Below the pieces are notes generated by a model. It was not told where the DNA came from. It did not search any database and was given only the letters and a program-made list of their open reading frames with translations. Both the position numbers and the translations under genes were made by a program. A stretch of DNA of 13,020 bases from Anaerolineae bacterium (GTDB lineage Bacteria; Chloroflexota; Anaerolineae; CG2-30-64-16): the NCBI GenBank assembly GCA_025454565.1, contig JALOOE010000020.1:1-13020 (forward strand), read 5' to 3'. Shown here one piece after another: positions 6,909-13,020 of the stretch. The stretch's first letter is position 1. Each line of letters begins with the position of its first letter.

Positions 6909-8414
6909 TCAGCTTTTCGATGTGACTTCAGGCTTCGCGGCTGCAATCAGCGCGGCCTGTTCGGCGATGTGGCCGTGCGGCGTCAAGAAGGTGACTGCCA
7001 GGGCCAACGCGGCCGCGATGAATGCGGCGACGAAGACGCTGTCGAGCGCGGCCGCCAACGCGGTCCGCACGGTGGTGTCCAGCGCGGTGGCCGCAGCGCC
7101 GTGCTTGCCGGGATCGATCAGAGCGCCGAGGGAGACGGTGGCCGTGCTGATGCCCGCCGCCGCCAGATTCGCCGCCAGTTGCGCGGTCAGGATGACGCCC
7201 ATCACGCTGACGCCCAACGTGCCGCCGATGCTGCGGCTGAACTGCAGCGTCGCCGTGGCCGTGCCGAGCTTCGCCCGCTGCACGCTGCTCTGCACGGCGA
7301 TCAGAAACGCCGGAACCACCAATCCCATGCCGGCCCCCATTACACCGAGACACAGCATCAGATAGGCGAGTGAGGTGCTCGTGGTCAGCCGTGTCATCAG
7401 AAATGCGCCGGCAGCCAGGCATGCGCCGCCCGCGAGGGCCAGGGTGCGATAGCCGTAGCGGAGCAACAACCGGCCGCCGATGATGCTGGCGGCCGTCCAG
7501 CTCAGCATCATCGGGGTGAGCGCAGTGCCGGCCGCCGTGGCGCTGAGGCCGAGCACACCCTGGCCGAATAACGGCACGAAGTTCGTGCTGCCGAACATCG
7601 CCCAGCCGGACAAGACCCCCTGCGCGATGGCGACGGCGAACAGGCGGTCTCGGAAGAGCGGCAGAGGCAGGACCGGATCGGCGGCGCGGCGCTCGACCCA
7701 GAGCAGCGCTGCGAAGAGCATCAGCGCGAAGGCAAGGAGCGTCCAGCCTGTGGGGGTGCCCAGCTCGAACAATCCCAGCAGCAACGCTACCACACCAGCC
7801 GTCAGCAAGAGCGCGCCGCCGTAGTCGACCGACGGCCGGGCTGCTCCGGGGGCGCGCGCCGGATCGCGCAGCGCGATGCCCACCAGCGCGATGGCCAGCA
7901 ATCCCGGTATGATATTGACATAAAATACCCATCGCCAGGAGAGTTGATCGACCAGGAAGCCGCCGAGCAGCGGGCCGGCGATGGATGCCACGCCCCACAC
8001 GCCCGAGAAGAGCCCCTGCATGCGGGCGCGCTGGGCAAACGGGAGGATATCGCCGATGATGATGAACGCGAGCGGGATCAGCCCGCCCGCGCCGAGACCC
8101 TGAAGCGCGCGAAACGCGATCAACTGCTCCATGCTCTGGGACATCCCGCAGAGGATCGAGCCGAGCAGAAACAGCACCATGGCGATGAAGAACAGCCGCC
8201 GCCGGCCGTAGAGGTCGGACAGCTTGCCGTATAGCGGCACCGTGGTGGTGGAGGTCAGCATGTAGGCCGAGAAGACCCAACTGTAGGCAGCCAGCCCGCC
8301 GAGTTGGGAGACGATCGTCGGCATCGCTGTCGCCACCACCGTTGCCTCGATGGCCGACATGAACAGGCTGAGCATGATGCCGGCGATGACGACGGCGGTT
8401 CGCCTATCTGCCAT
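6909..8414 (-). CDS. MFS transporter, DHA2 (14-TMS, EmrB/QacA-like) drug:H+ antiporter family
   Basis: The 501-residue protein has about fourteen hydrophobic segments, the DHA2 pattern, and the usual family length. Motif A between helices 2 and 3 is GKLSDLYGRRR. The antiporter motif C in helix 5 is GVWGVASIAGPLLGGFLVD, with the Gly-Pro and Gly-Gly in place. The helix-1 segment reads IEATVVATAMPTI where many DHA2 members have an Asp in LDxTIVNVALP, so an acidic residue is kept as Glu. Such proteins exchange hydrophobic drugs or metabolites for protons across the cytoplasmic membrane. The ATG at 8414 has GGAG 4 nt upstream. The gene lies 50 nt after the ABC1/UbiB gene, with a weak hairpin between, and is followed closely by the GNAT gene. 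No regulator gene adjoins it. Substrate not predictable. Confidence 0.92.
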   Translation of the reverse strand: MADRRTAVVIAGIMLSLFMSAIEATVVATAMPTIVSQLGGLAAYSWVFSAYMLTSTTTVPLYGKLSDLYGRRRLFFIAMVLFLLGSILCGMSQSMEQLIAFRALQGLGAGGLIPLAFIIIGDILPFAQRARMQGLFSGVWGVASIAGPLLGGFLVDQLSWRWVFYVNIIPGLLAIALVGIALRDPARAPGAARPSVDYGGALLLTAGVVALLLGLFELGTPTGWTLLAFALMLFAALLWVERRAADPVLPLPLFRDRLFAVAIAQGVLSGWAMFGSTNFVPLFGQGVLGLSATAAGTALTPMMLSWTAASIIGGRLLLRYGYRTLALAGGACLAAGAFLMTRLTTSTSLAYLMLCLGVMGAGMGLVVPAFLIAVQSSVQRAKLGTATATLQFSRSIGGTLGVSVMGVILTAQLAANLAAAGISTATVSLGALIDPGKHGAAATALDTTVRTALAAALDSVFVAAFIAAALALAVTFLTPHGHIAEQAALIAAAKPEVTSKS

Positions 8415-8424
8415 AGGACTCCAG

Positions 8425-8448
8425 GCTCGGTGTTGTCACGGGCCGAGC
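8425..8448. repeat. Small inverted repeat upstream of the MFS gene
   Basis: GCTCGG (8425-8430) and CCGAGC (8443-8448) form a 6-bp stem with a 12-nt loop in the 50-bp gap between the UbiB-family gene and the MFS gene. There is no U-tract. It could be a weak terminator, a processing site, or an operator half-site pair; nothing decides between these. Confidence 0.25.
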
Positions 8449-8464
8449 GTCTGACTTCGCGGTG

Positions 8465-10195
8465 TCAGTTCCCATTCGCTCCCCGACCGCGGAACCAGCG
8501 CCAGAAAAGCCTGAAGATCATCAGCAGGCCACCCACCATCGCTACCACATACCCGACGATGGCGAGTTGAGCCATGATGGTGCCCCAGCTCCCCTCGGGT
8601 TTCAGGGCTGCGATGCCGACCAGCGTGATCGCCGAACCGACCAGGATGCCGACGAAGATGATGGCGGCGATCACCTGACTGCCGAGACCGCTGACCCTGT
8701 CCACCTCTTTGCTGAGTTGCGACGTATCGAGGGTGACTTCAAACCGGCCCTTCTGGTACTGGTCGAGCCATTTCGTCGTCGCGTCCGTCAGGTTGGGGAT
8801 ACGCTTGAAGAGCTCGCGCCCCACGGAGAGGATTTGCTTGCGCCCTTCGGCGATGACCTTGTCGGCCGTCACTGCCTGGATCGCCATCTCCTTGAGCATC
8901 TCAATCGCTTTGGTCATCAGACCGGGCTTCGGGTAGAGCGCGTCTCCGATGGTGCTCATCTGCATCAACGCCTTGATCGCCATCGTCAGGTTCGGATTCA
9001 GCCGTAGCCCGTGCTCGCTTAACAGATTGGTCGCCGAGCTCACGATCTGGCCGAAATCTCCGCCGGACATGGCCAGGCGCCCCATCAGGCGTTCAAAGTC
9101 GTGAAAGAAGCCCGCATCGTCAGGGTGATCGACGAAAGGCACGCTCATCTCGCGAAGGAGCTGACCCATGCTCGGTATATCCATCTGCTCAATGGCGATC
9201 AGGAGCTGGATCAGGTTGATCCGCTGCTGCACATCGAGCTCGCCGATCATGCCGCAATCGATGAAGGTGACCTCTCCCGTCTGCAAGCTGACCAGCACGT
9301 TGCCGGGATGCGGATCGGCGTGAAAGAAGCCGTCGATCAAGAGCTGCTTGAGGATCGCGCGTGTGAAGGTCAAGGCCAGCGTGTCACGATCGAGGCCGGC
9401 AGCCTCGATCGCCTCCACATTGTTGATCTTCACGCCTTTGACGAAGTCCTCGGTTTTCACCTTGGAGGTTGAAAGTGGGAGATAGATCCGGGGCATGTGG
9501 ATGCCGGGGATGCTCTCCAGCCCTTTGGTCAGGCGCATGGTGTTGTAGGCCTCGACGGTGTAGTCCAGTTCTGACAGCACGCTGCTGCCGAACTGATCCA
9601 ACATACCCACCAGGTCGATTGACCTCACGTATTCGGAACGGGCCGTGACGACCCTGGCCGCGTTTTGCATGATGCCGATGTCGGACTTCATCTCGGTGCG
9701 GATATAGGGCCGCTGCACCTTGACGACGACCGGGGTGCCGTCATGCAGGGTGGCGCGATGCACTTGCGCCGTGGACGCCGCGGCAAATGGATTCGGCTCG
9801 AAGGTCGCGTACAGCTCCTCAGGCGGCGCCTTCAGTTCCTCGATGATGATCTCGCGCACCTGATCGCTGGGGAAGGGGGGCACGTTGCTCTGGAGCTTTT
9901 CGAGCTCAACGGCCCATTCCGGAGGGATGACCGAAGCCTGACTCGACACGATCTGGCCCATTTTGACGTATGTCGGGCCGAGCTCCTCGATCATCATGCG
10001 CATTTTGGTCGGCAGCGGCACCGCTTCGAGGTCGTTGCGGGGGATCTGCCAGATCCAGGATTGCATCGAGCGGCGGAAGTTGCCGATCGTTTCCCACCGG
10101 TCGAACAGGACATCGAAGCCGTAACGCAAGAAGACATTGTAGACTTGCTGCAGACGCAGGCTTTCGCGAGCTTTGTCGAGCGAATTGCGTTTCAT
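8465..10195 (-). CDS. ABC1/ADCK/UbiB-family atypical kinase with C-terminal membrane anchor
   Basis: The 576-residue protein carries the UbiB family signature set. KMGQ (78-81, the KxGQ motif) is followed by SSQAS. An Ala-rich nucleotide loop AAAS (138-141) replaces the Gly-rich loop of ordinary kinases. Lys159 lies in VVVKVQRP, ExD is Glu209-Asp211, HADPHPGN (292-299) is the catalytic loop, and the metal-binding Asp313 lies in IDCGMIG, where Cys takes the place of the usual Phe of DFG. Two hydrophobic segments at the C-terminus (about 525-570) fit the membrane anchor. Family members act as ATPases supporting isoprenoid-quinone or other lipid metabolism; which lipid is unknown here, and a ubiquinone role should not be assumed. 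The ATG overlaps the TGA of the upstream membrane-protein gene (ATGA) and has GGAGGT 5 nt before it, so translation of the two is coupled. Confidence 0.93.
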   Translation of the reverse strand: MKRNSLDKARESLRLQQVYNVFLRYGFDVLFDRWETIGNFRRSMQSWIWQIPRNDLEAVPLPTKMRMMIEELGPTYVKMGQIVSSQASVIPPEWAVELEKLQSNVPPFPSDQVREIIIEELKAPPEELYATFEPNPFAAASTAQVHRATLHDGTPVVVKVQRPYIRTEMKSDIGIMQNAARVVTARSEYVRSIDLVGMLDQFGSSVLSELDYTVEAYNTMRLTKGLESIPGIHMPRIYLPLSTSKVKTEDFVKGVKINNVEAIEAAGLDRDTLALTFTRAILKQLLIDGFFHADPHPGNVLVSLQTGEVTFIDCGMIGELDVQQRINLIQLLIAIEQMDIPSMGQLLREMSVPFVDHPDDAGFFHDFERLMGRLAMSGGDFGQIVSSATNLLSEHGLRLNPNLTMAIKALMQMSTIGDALYPKPGLMTKAIEMLKEMAIQAVTADKVIAEGRKQILSVGRELFKRIPNLTDATTKWLDQYQKGRFEVTLDTSQLSKEVDRVSGLGSQVIAAIIFVGILVGSAITLVGIAALKPEGSWGTIMAQLAIVGYVVAMVGGLLMIFRLFWRWFRGRGANGN

Positions 10196-10830
10196 GCGTC
10201 ACCTCCGCGGTCGGATGCATGGTCTTCCTTGGCCGGGGTCTCAGCCGACTGGCCCGTCACAGCGGCGGCATGCGCCTCTGTTTCGCCGTTTGGCTTTGCC
10301 GGCGAAGGCGCGTTTGTCATCGACTCCGGCGTGCTGTCGGCGAGCTGTCCTTGCGGGATGACCTTGCGAGCCAGCGCGGCCTGAACGGGGCTCGCCTGAC
10401 TGGCTGCGATCTGTCGCTTCAACTCAGGCGGTTTCTCCGGCAGGATCGGCGGGGCAACGCCGAAAAAGCTCTCCAAAACGCTGCTGATGATCCCGATCAA
10501 CGCGCCGCCCAGCAAGGCCGCCCAGATGCTGGTGAGTTGATACGAGTCGAACAACCGGGCCAGCAACATGAGCACAAGTGCGTTGATCAGGATAAGCACG
10601 AAGCCGTAGGTCACGAAGAGAAAAGAAAGGGTGAGAAACTGGAGCACCGGCTTGATGAACGCGTTGATCAGGCCGAGCACCAGCGCCATCAGAAAAAGCT
10701 TGCCGAGGGATGGGTCGACAAATTGGATGCCGGGCAGTATCGCGAGGACGAGCAGCGTCACCGCGTTGACAAGAATGCGCACCAGGAGGATGCGCCAGTT
10801 GAATGATCTGGACAGATTGAATAACTTCAT
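10192..10830 (-). CDS. Phage-holin-family (PF04020-like) four-helix membrane protein
   Basis: The 212-residue protein has four hydrophobic helices (about 13-32, 43-60, 65-92, 101-122). The segment LGLINAFIKPVLQFLTLSFL followed by a long helix ending in LLARLFD is characteristic of PF04020, annotated as mycobacterial-type phage holin family IV. In chromosomes these are ordinary membrane proteins of unknown function; nothing here suggests a prophage. Residues 125-212 form a Pro/Ala/Glu-rich hydrophilic tail, longer than the minimal domain and probably disordered. GGAGG lies 7 nt before the ATG. The stop codon overlaps the start of the ABC1/UbiB kinase gene, so the proteins are made together and may act together at the membrane, perhaps with the tail as a kinase contact; that last point is speculation. 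Confidence 0.82.
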   Translation of the reverse strand: MKLFNLSRSFNWRILLVRILVNAVTLLVLAILPGIQFVDPSLGKLFLMALVLGLINAFIKPVLQFLTLSFLFVTYGFVLILINALVLMLLARLFDSYQLTSIWAALLGGALIGIISSVLESFFGVAPPILPEKPPELKRQIAASQASPVQAALARKVIPQGQLADSTPESMTNAPSPAKPNGETEAHAAAVTGQSAETPAKEDHASDRGGDA

Positions 10831-10856
10831 GTCCCAACCTCCGTCGGGTTGCTGGC

Positions 10857-10900
10857 GCTCGCTTCGGGCAGACGACCGTCTTCATCTGCCGGAGGCGAGC
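10857..10900 (-). promoter_or_regulatory. Long hairpin in the 5' leader of the holin-like/UbiB operon
   Basis: Bases 10857-10872 pair with 10885-10900 in a 16-bp stem with one G-T wobble and one mismatch and a 12-nt loop. It lies about 20 nt upstream of the GGAGG ribosome site of the holin-like gene. There is no U-tract, so a terminator is less likely than a leader structure affecting stability or translation. No riboswitch class is recognised. Confidence 0.4.
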
Positions 10901-10953
10901 AGGGGCGCCAATCCGTCGAGAAATCGCACATCCGAATGGCCGTATCGGAACGG

Positions 10954-10985
10954 TGAAGGGCGGATCCGCCGAGATCCGCCCTTCA
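10954..10985 (-). terminator. Perfect 12-bp hairpin just after argF
   Basis: TGAAGGGCGGAT (10954-10965) and ATCCGCCCTTCA (10974-10985) form a perfect 12-bp stem with an 8-nt loop, starting 17 nt after the argF stop codon on the minus strand. The stem is strong, but the bases that follow on the minus strand (CCGTTCCG) are not U-rich. It is best read as the argF terminator, or a 3' end stabiliser, separating argF from the holin-like/UbiB operon. Confidence 0.6.
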
Positions 10986-11001
10986 TCAATTGTCGCGGCG
11001 A

Positions 11002-11913
11002 TCAATCCCCCAGCGTTGCTACCATGATCGCCTTGATGGTGTGCATGCGGTTCTCGGCCTGGTCGAATACGATCGAGCGCGGCGACTCGAAGACCTCCTC
11101 GGTCACCTCCAGGCCATCCAGGCCCGTCTTCTGGTAGATGTCCTCGCCTACCTTCGTCTCGCGATTGTGGAACGCCGGCAGGCAGTGCATGAACTTGACC
11201 TGTGGGCGGATCGCTTCGGCGTTGACCTGATAGGGCAGGAGCAGCTTGATGCGCTCGTCCCACACTTCCTTCGGTTCGCCCATCGAGACCCACACGTCGG
11301 TGTGCAAGAAGTCCACCCCCTGCACCCCTTCGTCGACATTCTCAGTCACGGTCAGGCGCGCGCCGGTCTCGGCGGCGATCTGGCGACAGGTCGTGATCAG
11401 CTCGTCTTTCGGCCACAGGCTGCGGGGCGCGCAAATGCGTACATCCATGCCCATCTTGCAGCCCATCACCATCAGCGAGTTGCCCATGTTGAAGCGCGCG
11501 TCGCCCAGGTAGCAGAAGGCGATCTGGCTCGCGGGCTTGGCGCTGTGCTCGATCATCGTCGGTCGGGTGGAATTCGTTGGTCAGGCCGTTCCACACCGGC
11601 ACGCCGGCGTATTGCGCCAGGGTTTCCACAATCGCCTGGCCGAAGCCGCGGTATTCGATGCCGTCGTACATGCGGCCCAACACGCGGGCGGTGTCTTTCA
11701 TCGATTCCTTGTGGCCGATCTGTGTGCCGTCCGGCCCCAGGTAGGTGACGTGCGCAAGATCAACGCGATGTTTTTGCCCTTGAGGCGCGGCTGCTCATAG
11801 CCGGCATATTTGGCCGCTTTCAGGTCGGCGGACAGCTTGAGGAGGAACTTGAGCTCCTCGGGCGTGAAGTCAAGCTCTTTTACAAATGAGCGATGGCGAA
11901 GATTGACGGGCAT
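11002..11913 (-). pseudogene. argF: Ornithine carbamoyltransferase, broken by two internal deletions
   Basis: Translation in pieces gives a clear ornithine carbamoyltransferase, which makes citrulline from ornithine and carbamoyl phosphate in arginine synthesis. Residues 1-52 (from the ATG at 11913, AAGGAG 8 nt upstream) end in GKNIALI. The frame then breaks at about 11756, and the next family block (AHVTYLGPDGTQIGHKESMKDTARVLG) is in another frame. A second break at about 11561, after GLTNEFHPT, returns to the first frame for the intact C-terminal half (DARFNMGNS, TDVWVSMGE, HCLPAFH, FDQAENRMHTIKA). Compared with the conserved family spacing, about 58 nt are missing at the first break, including the STRTR motif, and about 20 nt at the second, removing QxLADxL after HPT. 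Both segments bind carbamoyl phosphate. Unrepaired, translation stops at 11698 after about 71 residues. This is either a decayed gene or a sequence/assembly error. Confidence 0.9.
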
Positions 11914-12228
11914 ATCCTGTTCTCCTTGGCGTTTTCGGGAGGCGCTCCCCGTGGTGTGCAAACAAGTATGCAGTTTACTACCGATGGGCCACTTCGGGCA
12001 AATGATCCGGGGTGGGACGGGCTCGTTTGGCCGGCGGCCATCCGCCAGCCCAGTTCGTCACCGTGTCTCAAGACGCTTCTCTTGATGTCTGGAATTGGTA
12101 TATTTCCATACCGACTTCATGGAATTTATGTTCTATTATGTGAGGATGAACTTCCAGTCCGAATGCTACTTCTTTGGTTAGCTATCAGTAGTGTATAGAT
12201 CGACAGGTACCTCAGAAAGGAGCAAGTC
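11914..12228. other. Divergent intergenic region, AT-rich on its right side
   Basis: This 315-bp stretch separates argF (leftward) from the Asp-box protein gene (rightward) and I see no gene in it. The left part is GC-rich and holds an imperfect palindrome near argF and a small hairpin (GGCGG 12033-12037 with CCGCC 12042-12046). From about 12090 to 12200 it becomes clearly AT-rich compared with the rest of the window. That part contains TATATT (12099-12104), TATTAT (12134-12139) and TATAGAT (12194-12200), any of which could be a -10 element for the rightward gene. The best spaced partner I see is CCGACT 17 bases before TATTAT, a weak -35. TGGAA-N9-TTCCA (12090-12108) is a possible operator. 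The start of the rightward gene itself is well supported by AAGGAG 6 nt before the ATG. Confidence 0.45.
11957..11972. promoter_or_regulatory. Imperfect palindrome upstream of argF, possible operator
   Basis: TGCAAACAAGTATGCA reads the same on both strands at 12 of 16 positions, with exact TGCA ends and conserved AC/GT inside. It lies about 45 bp before the argF start codon, where an operator could act. It does not match the ARG-box consensus I know for ArgR, so the binding protein, if any, is unknown. Confidence 0.3.
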
Positions 12229-13020
12229 ATGAGCGGTGTACGAGTACTGGTGGGCACGCGCAAGGGCGCGTTCATCCTGACGTCAGATGCGAGGCGTGAA
12301 ACGTGGGAGATCAGCGGCCCGCACTTTGCGGGCTGGGAGATTTACCATCTCAACGGATCGTCCGTTGACCCGAATCGGCTGTATGCCTCGCAAACCTCCG
12401 GTTGGTTCGGACAGATCATCCAGCGCTCAGATGACGGCGGCAAGACGTGGCATCAGCCCGGTTCCAAACCTGGCGCGCCGACCACCTCGCCCGATGGCAT
12501 GCCCATCGGCGAAAGCAACAATTTCCTCTATGACACTGCCGCTGCGCCTCTCACCACGCACCAGTTCTACGACGGCACACAACATCCGTGGGAGTTCAAG
12601 CGCGTCTGGTATCTCGAACCCTCGCTGACCGATCCGGACACGGTATATGCCGGGGTGGAAGACGCCGCGCTTTTCCGCACGACCGATGGCGGACAATCGT
12701 GGCACGAGCTCCCTGGGCTGCGCGGCCAGGGCACGGGCCCCCAATGGATGCCCGGCGCCGGGGGATTGGGTCTGCACAAGATCCTGCTGGACGCCAAAAA
12801 CCCCGGTCGGATGTACATTGCCATCTCGGCGGCAGGCGTGTTCCGCAGTGACGACGGGGGCAAGAGATGGCAGCCCGTCAACCGTGGGCTACGCTCCGAT
12901 TATATCCCCGATCAGGATGCAGAAGTCGGCCACTGCGTCCACAGCATCGCGATGCACCCGGCACGGCCCGATGTGCTCTTCATGCAGAAGCATTGGGATG
13001 TCATGCGCAGCGACGACGCC
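12229..13020 (+). CDS. Asp-box (BNR-like) beta-propeller protein, N-terminal part (3' end outside window)
   Basis: The frame from the ATG at 12229 stays open for all 264 codons to the window edge. AAGGAG lies 6 nt before the ATG, which fixes the start. The product carries Asp-box motifs (S/T-x-D-x-G-x-T/S-W type): SDDGGKTW (67-74), TTDGGQSW (151-158) and SDDGGKRW (207-214). Another (SDDA) is just beginning at the right edge, so it is a multi-bladed propeller of the sortilin/VPS10- and sialidase-like fold. The opening VRVLVGTRKGAFIL is common in bacterial proteins labelled WD40/YVTN/BNR-repeat or exo-alpha-sialidase-like. No signal peptide is visible, which argues against an extracellular glycosidase. 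Catalytic sialidase residues cannot be identified in the visible part. The function is unknown; ligand binding or a hydrolase role are both possible. It is divergent from argF and probably has its own promoter in the AT-rich region upstream. Confidence 0.88.
   Translation, partial: MSGVRVLVGTRKGAFILTSDARRETWEISGPHFAGWEIYHLNGSSVDPNRLYASQTSGWFGQIIQRSDDGGKTWHQPGSKPGAPTTSPDGMPIGESNNFLYDTAAAPLTTHQFYDGTQHPWEFKRVWYLEPSLTDPDTVYAGVEDAALFRTTDGGQSWHELPGLRGQGTGPQWMPGAGGLGLHKILLDAKNPGRMYIAISAAGVFRSDDGGKRWQPVNRGLRSDYIPDQDAEVGHCVHSIAMHPARPDVLFMQKHWDVMRSDDA

Noticed and set aside
6928..8280. Long minus-strand open frame in a second frame over the MFS gene
   Set aside because: It is a low-complexity Arg/His/Gly/Ala-rich translation with no helices, while the other frame gives a textbook 14-helix transporter.
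9665..10384. Plus-strand open frame opposite the UbiB-family kinase
   Set aside because: It is antisense to conserved kinase motifs, has no recognisable domain, and its composition is typical of a shadow frame.
10192..10830. Prophage indicated by a holin-family protein
   Set aside because: PF04020 proteins are common chromosomal membrane proteins. There is no endolysin, integrase, tail or packaging gene nearby, and the gene is coupled to a kinase gene.
11002..11913. Programmed frameshifting as explanation for the split argF
   Set aside because: Conserved residues are physically missing at both breaks (about 20 and 7 codons), which ribosomal frameshifting cannot restore, and ornithine carbamoyltransferases are not known to use it.

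Overview
The window is GC-rich bacterial chromosome. Its gene content (partial sulfatase, URO-D/MtaA-like protein, DHA2 exporter, ABC1/UbiB kinase, PF04020-type membrane protein, Asp-box propeller) fits a Chloroflexota genome, perhaps Anaerolineae-like. That assignment is an inference from gene content and composition; no rRNA or other taxonomic marker is present. I see no tRNA, rRNA, insertion sequence, phage module or CRISPR array.

Layout. (1) Positions 1-2291, plus strand: the C-terminal part of a sulfatase, followed without a gap by a URO-D superfamily protein carrying an H-x-C...C zinc-type motif. (2) Positions 2345-6394, minus strand: a heterodimeric ABC exporter of the BmrCD/TM287-288 type, preceded by a long structured leader. 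The leader holds a near-consensus sigma-70 promoter, a 22-codon ORF with a strong Shine-Dalgarno, and a perfect 11-bp stem ending in six U residues. Together these look like a ribosome-mediated transcription attenuator, and this is the main finding. (3) Positions 6391-8414, minus strand: a GNAT acetyltransferase and, upstream of it, a 14-helix DHA2-type MFS drug exporter. The exporter promoter sits on the GNAT stop codon, so the two exporter systems are adjacent. (4) Positions 8465-10830, minus strand: an ABC1/UbiB-family atypical kinase, translationally coupled (ATGA overlap) to an upstream four-helix PF04020/holin-like membrane protein. (5) Positions 11002-11913, minus strand: a broken ornithine carbamoyltransferase gene (argF). 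Two internal deletions of about 58 and 20 nt remove the two carbamoyl-phosphate-binding motifs, and together they sum to a whole number of codons. (6) Positions 11914-12228: an intergenic region whose right half is AT-rich, carrying divergent regulatory DNA. (7) From 12229, plus strand, past the window edge: an Asp-box (BNR) beta-propeller protein.

How the genes may work together. The MFS exporter, the acetyltransferase and the attenuator-controlled ABC exporter form a block consistent with small-molecule export and tolerance. The leader suggests that the ABC pair is induced when translation is disturbed, as described for bmrB-bmrCD in Bacillus subtilis. The membrane-protein/UbiB pair probably acts at the membrane. 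The sulfatase/URO-D pair suggests catabolism of sulfated or methylated compounds. The argF defect is either a real pseudogenisation or an assembly error, and it should be checked against reads before any metabolic conclusion.
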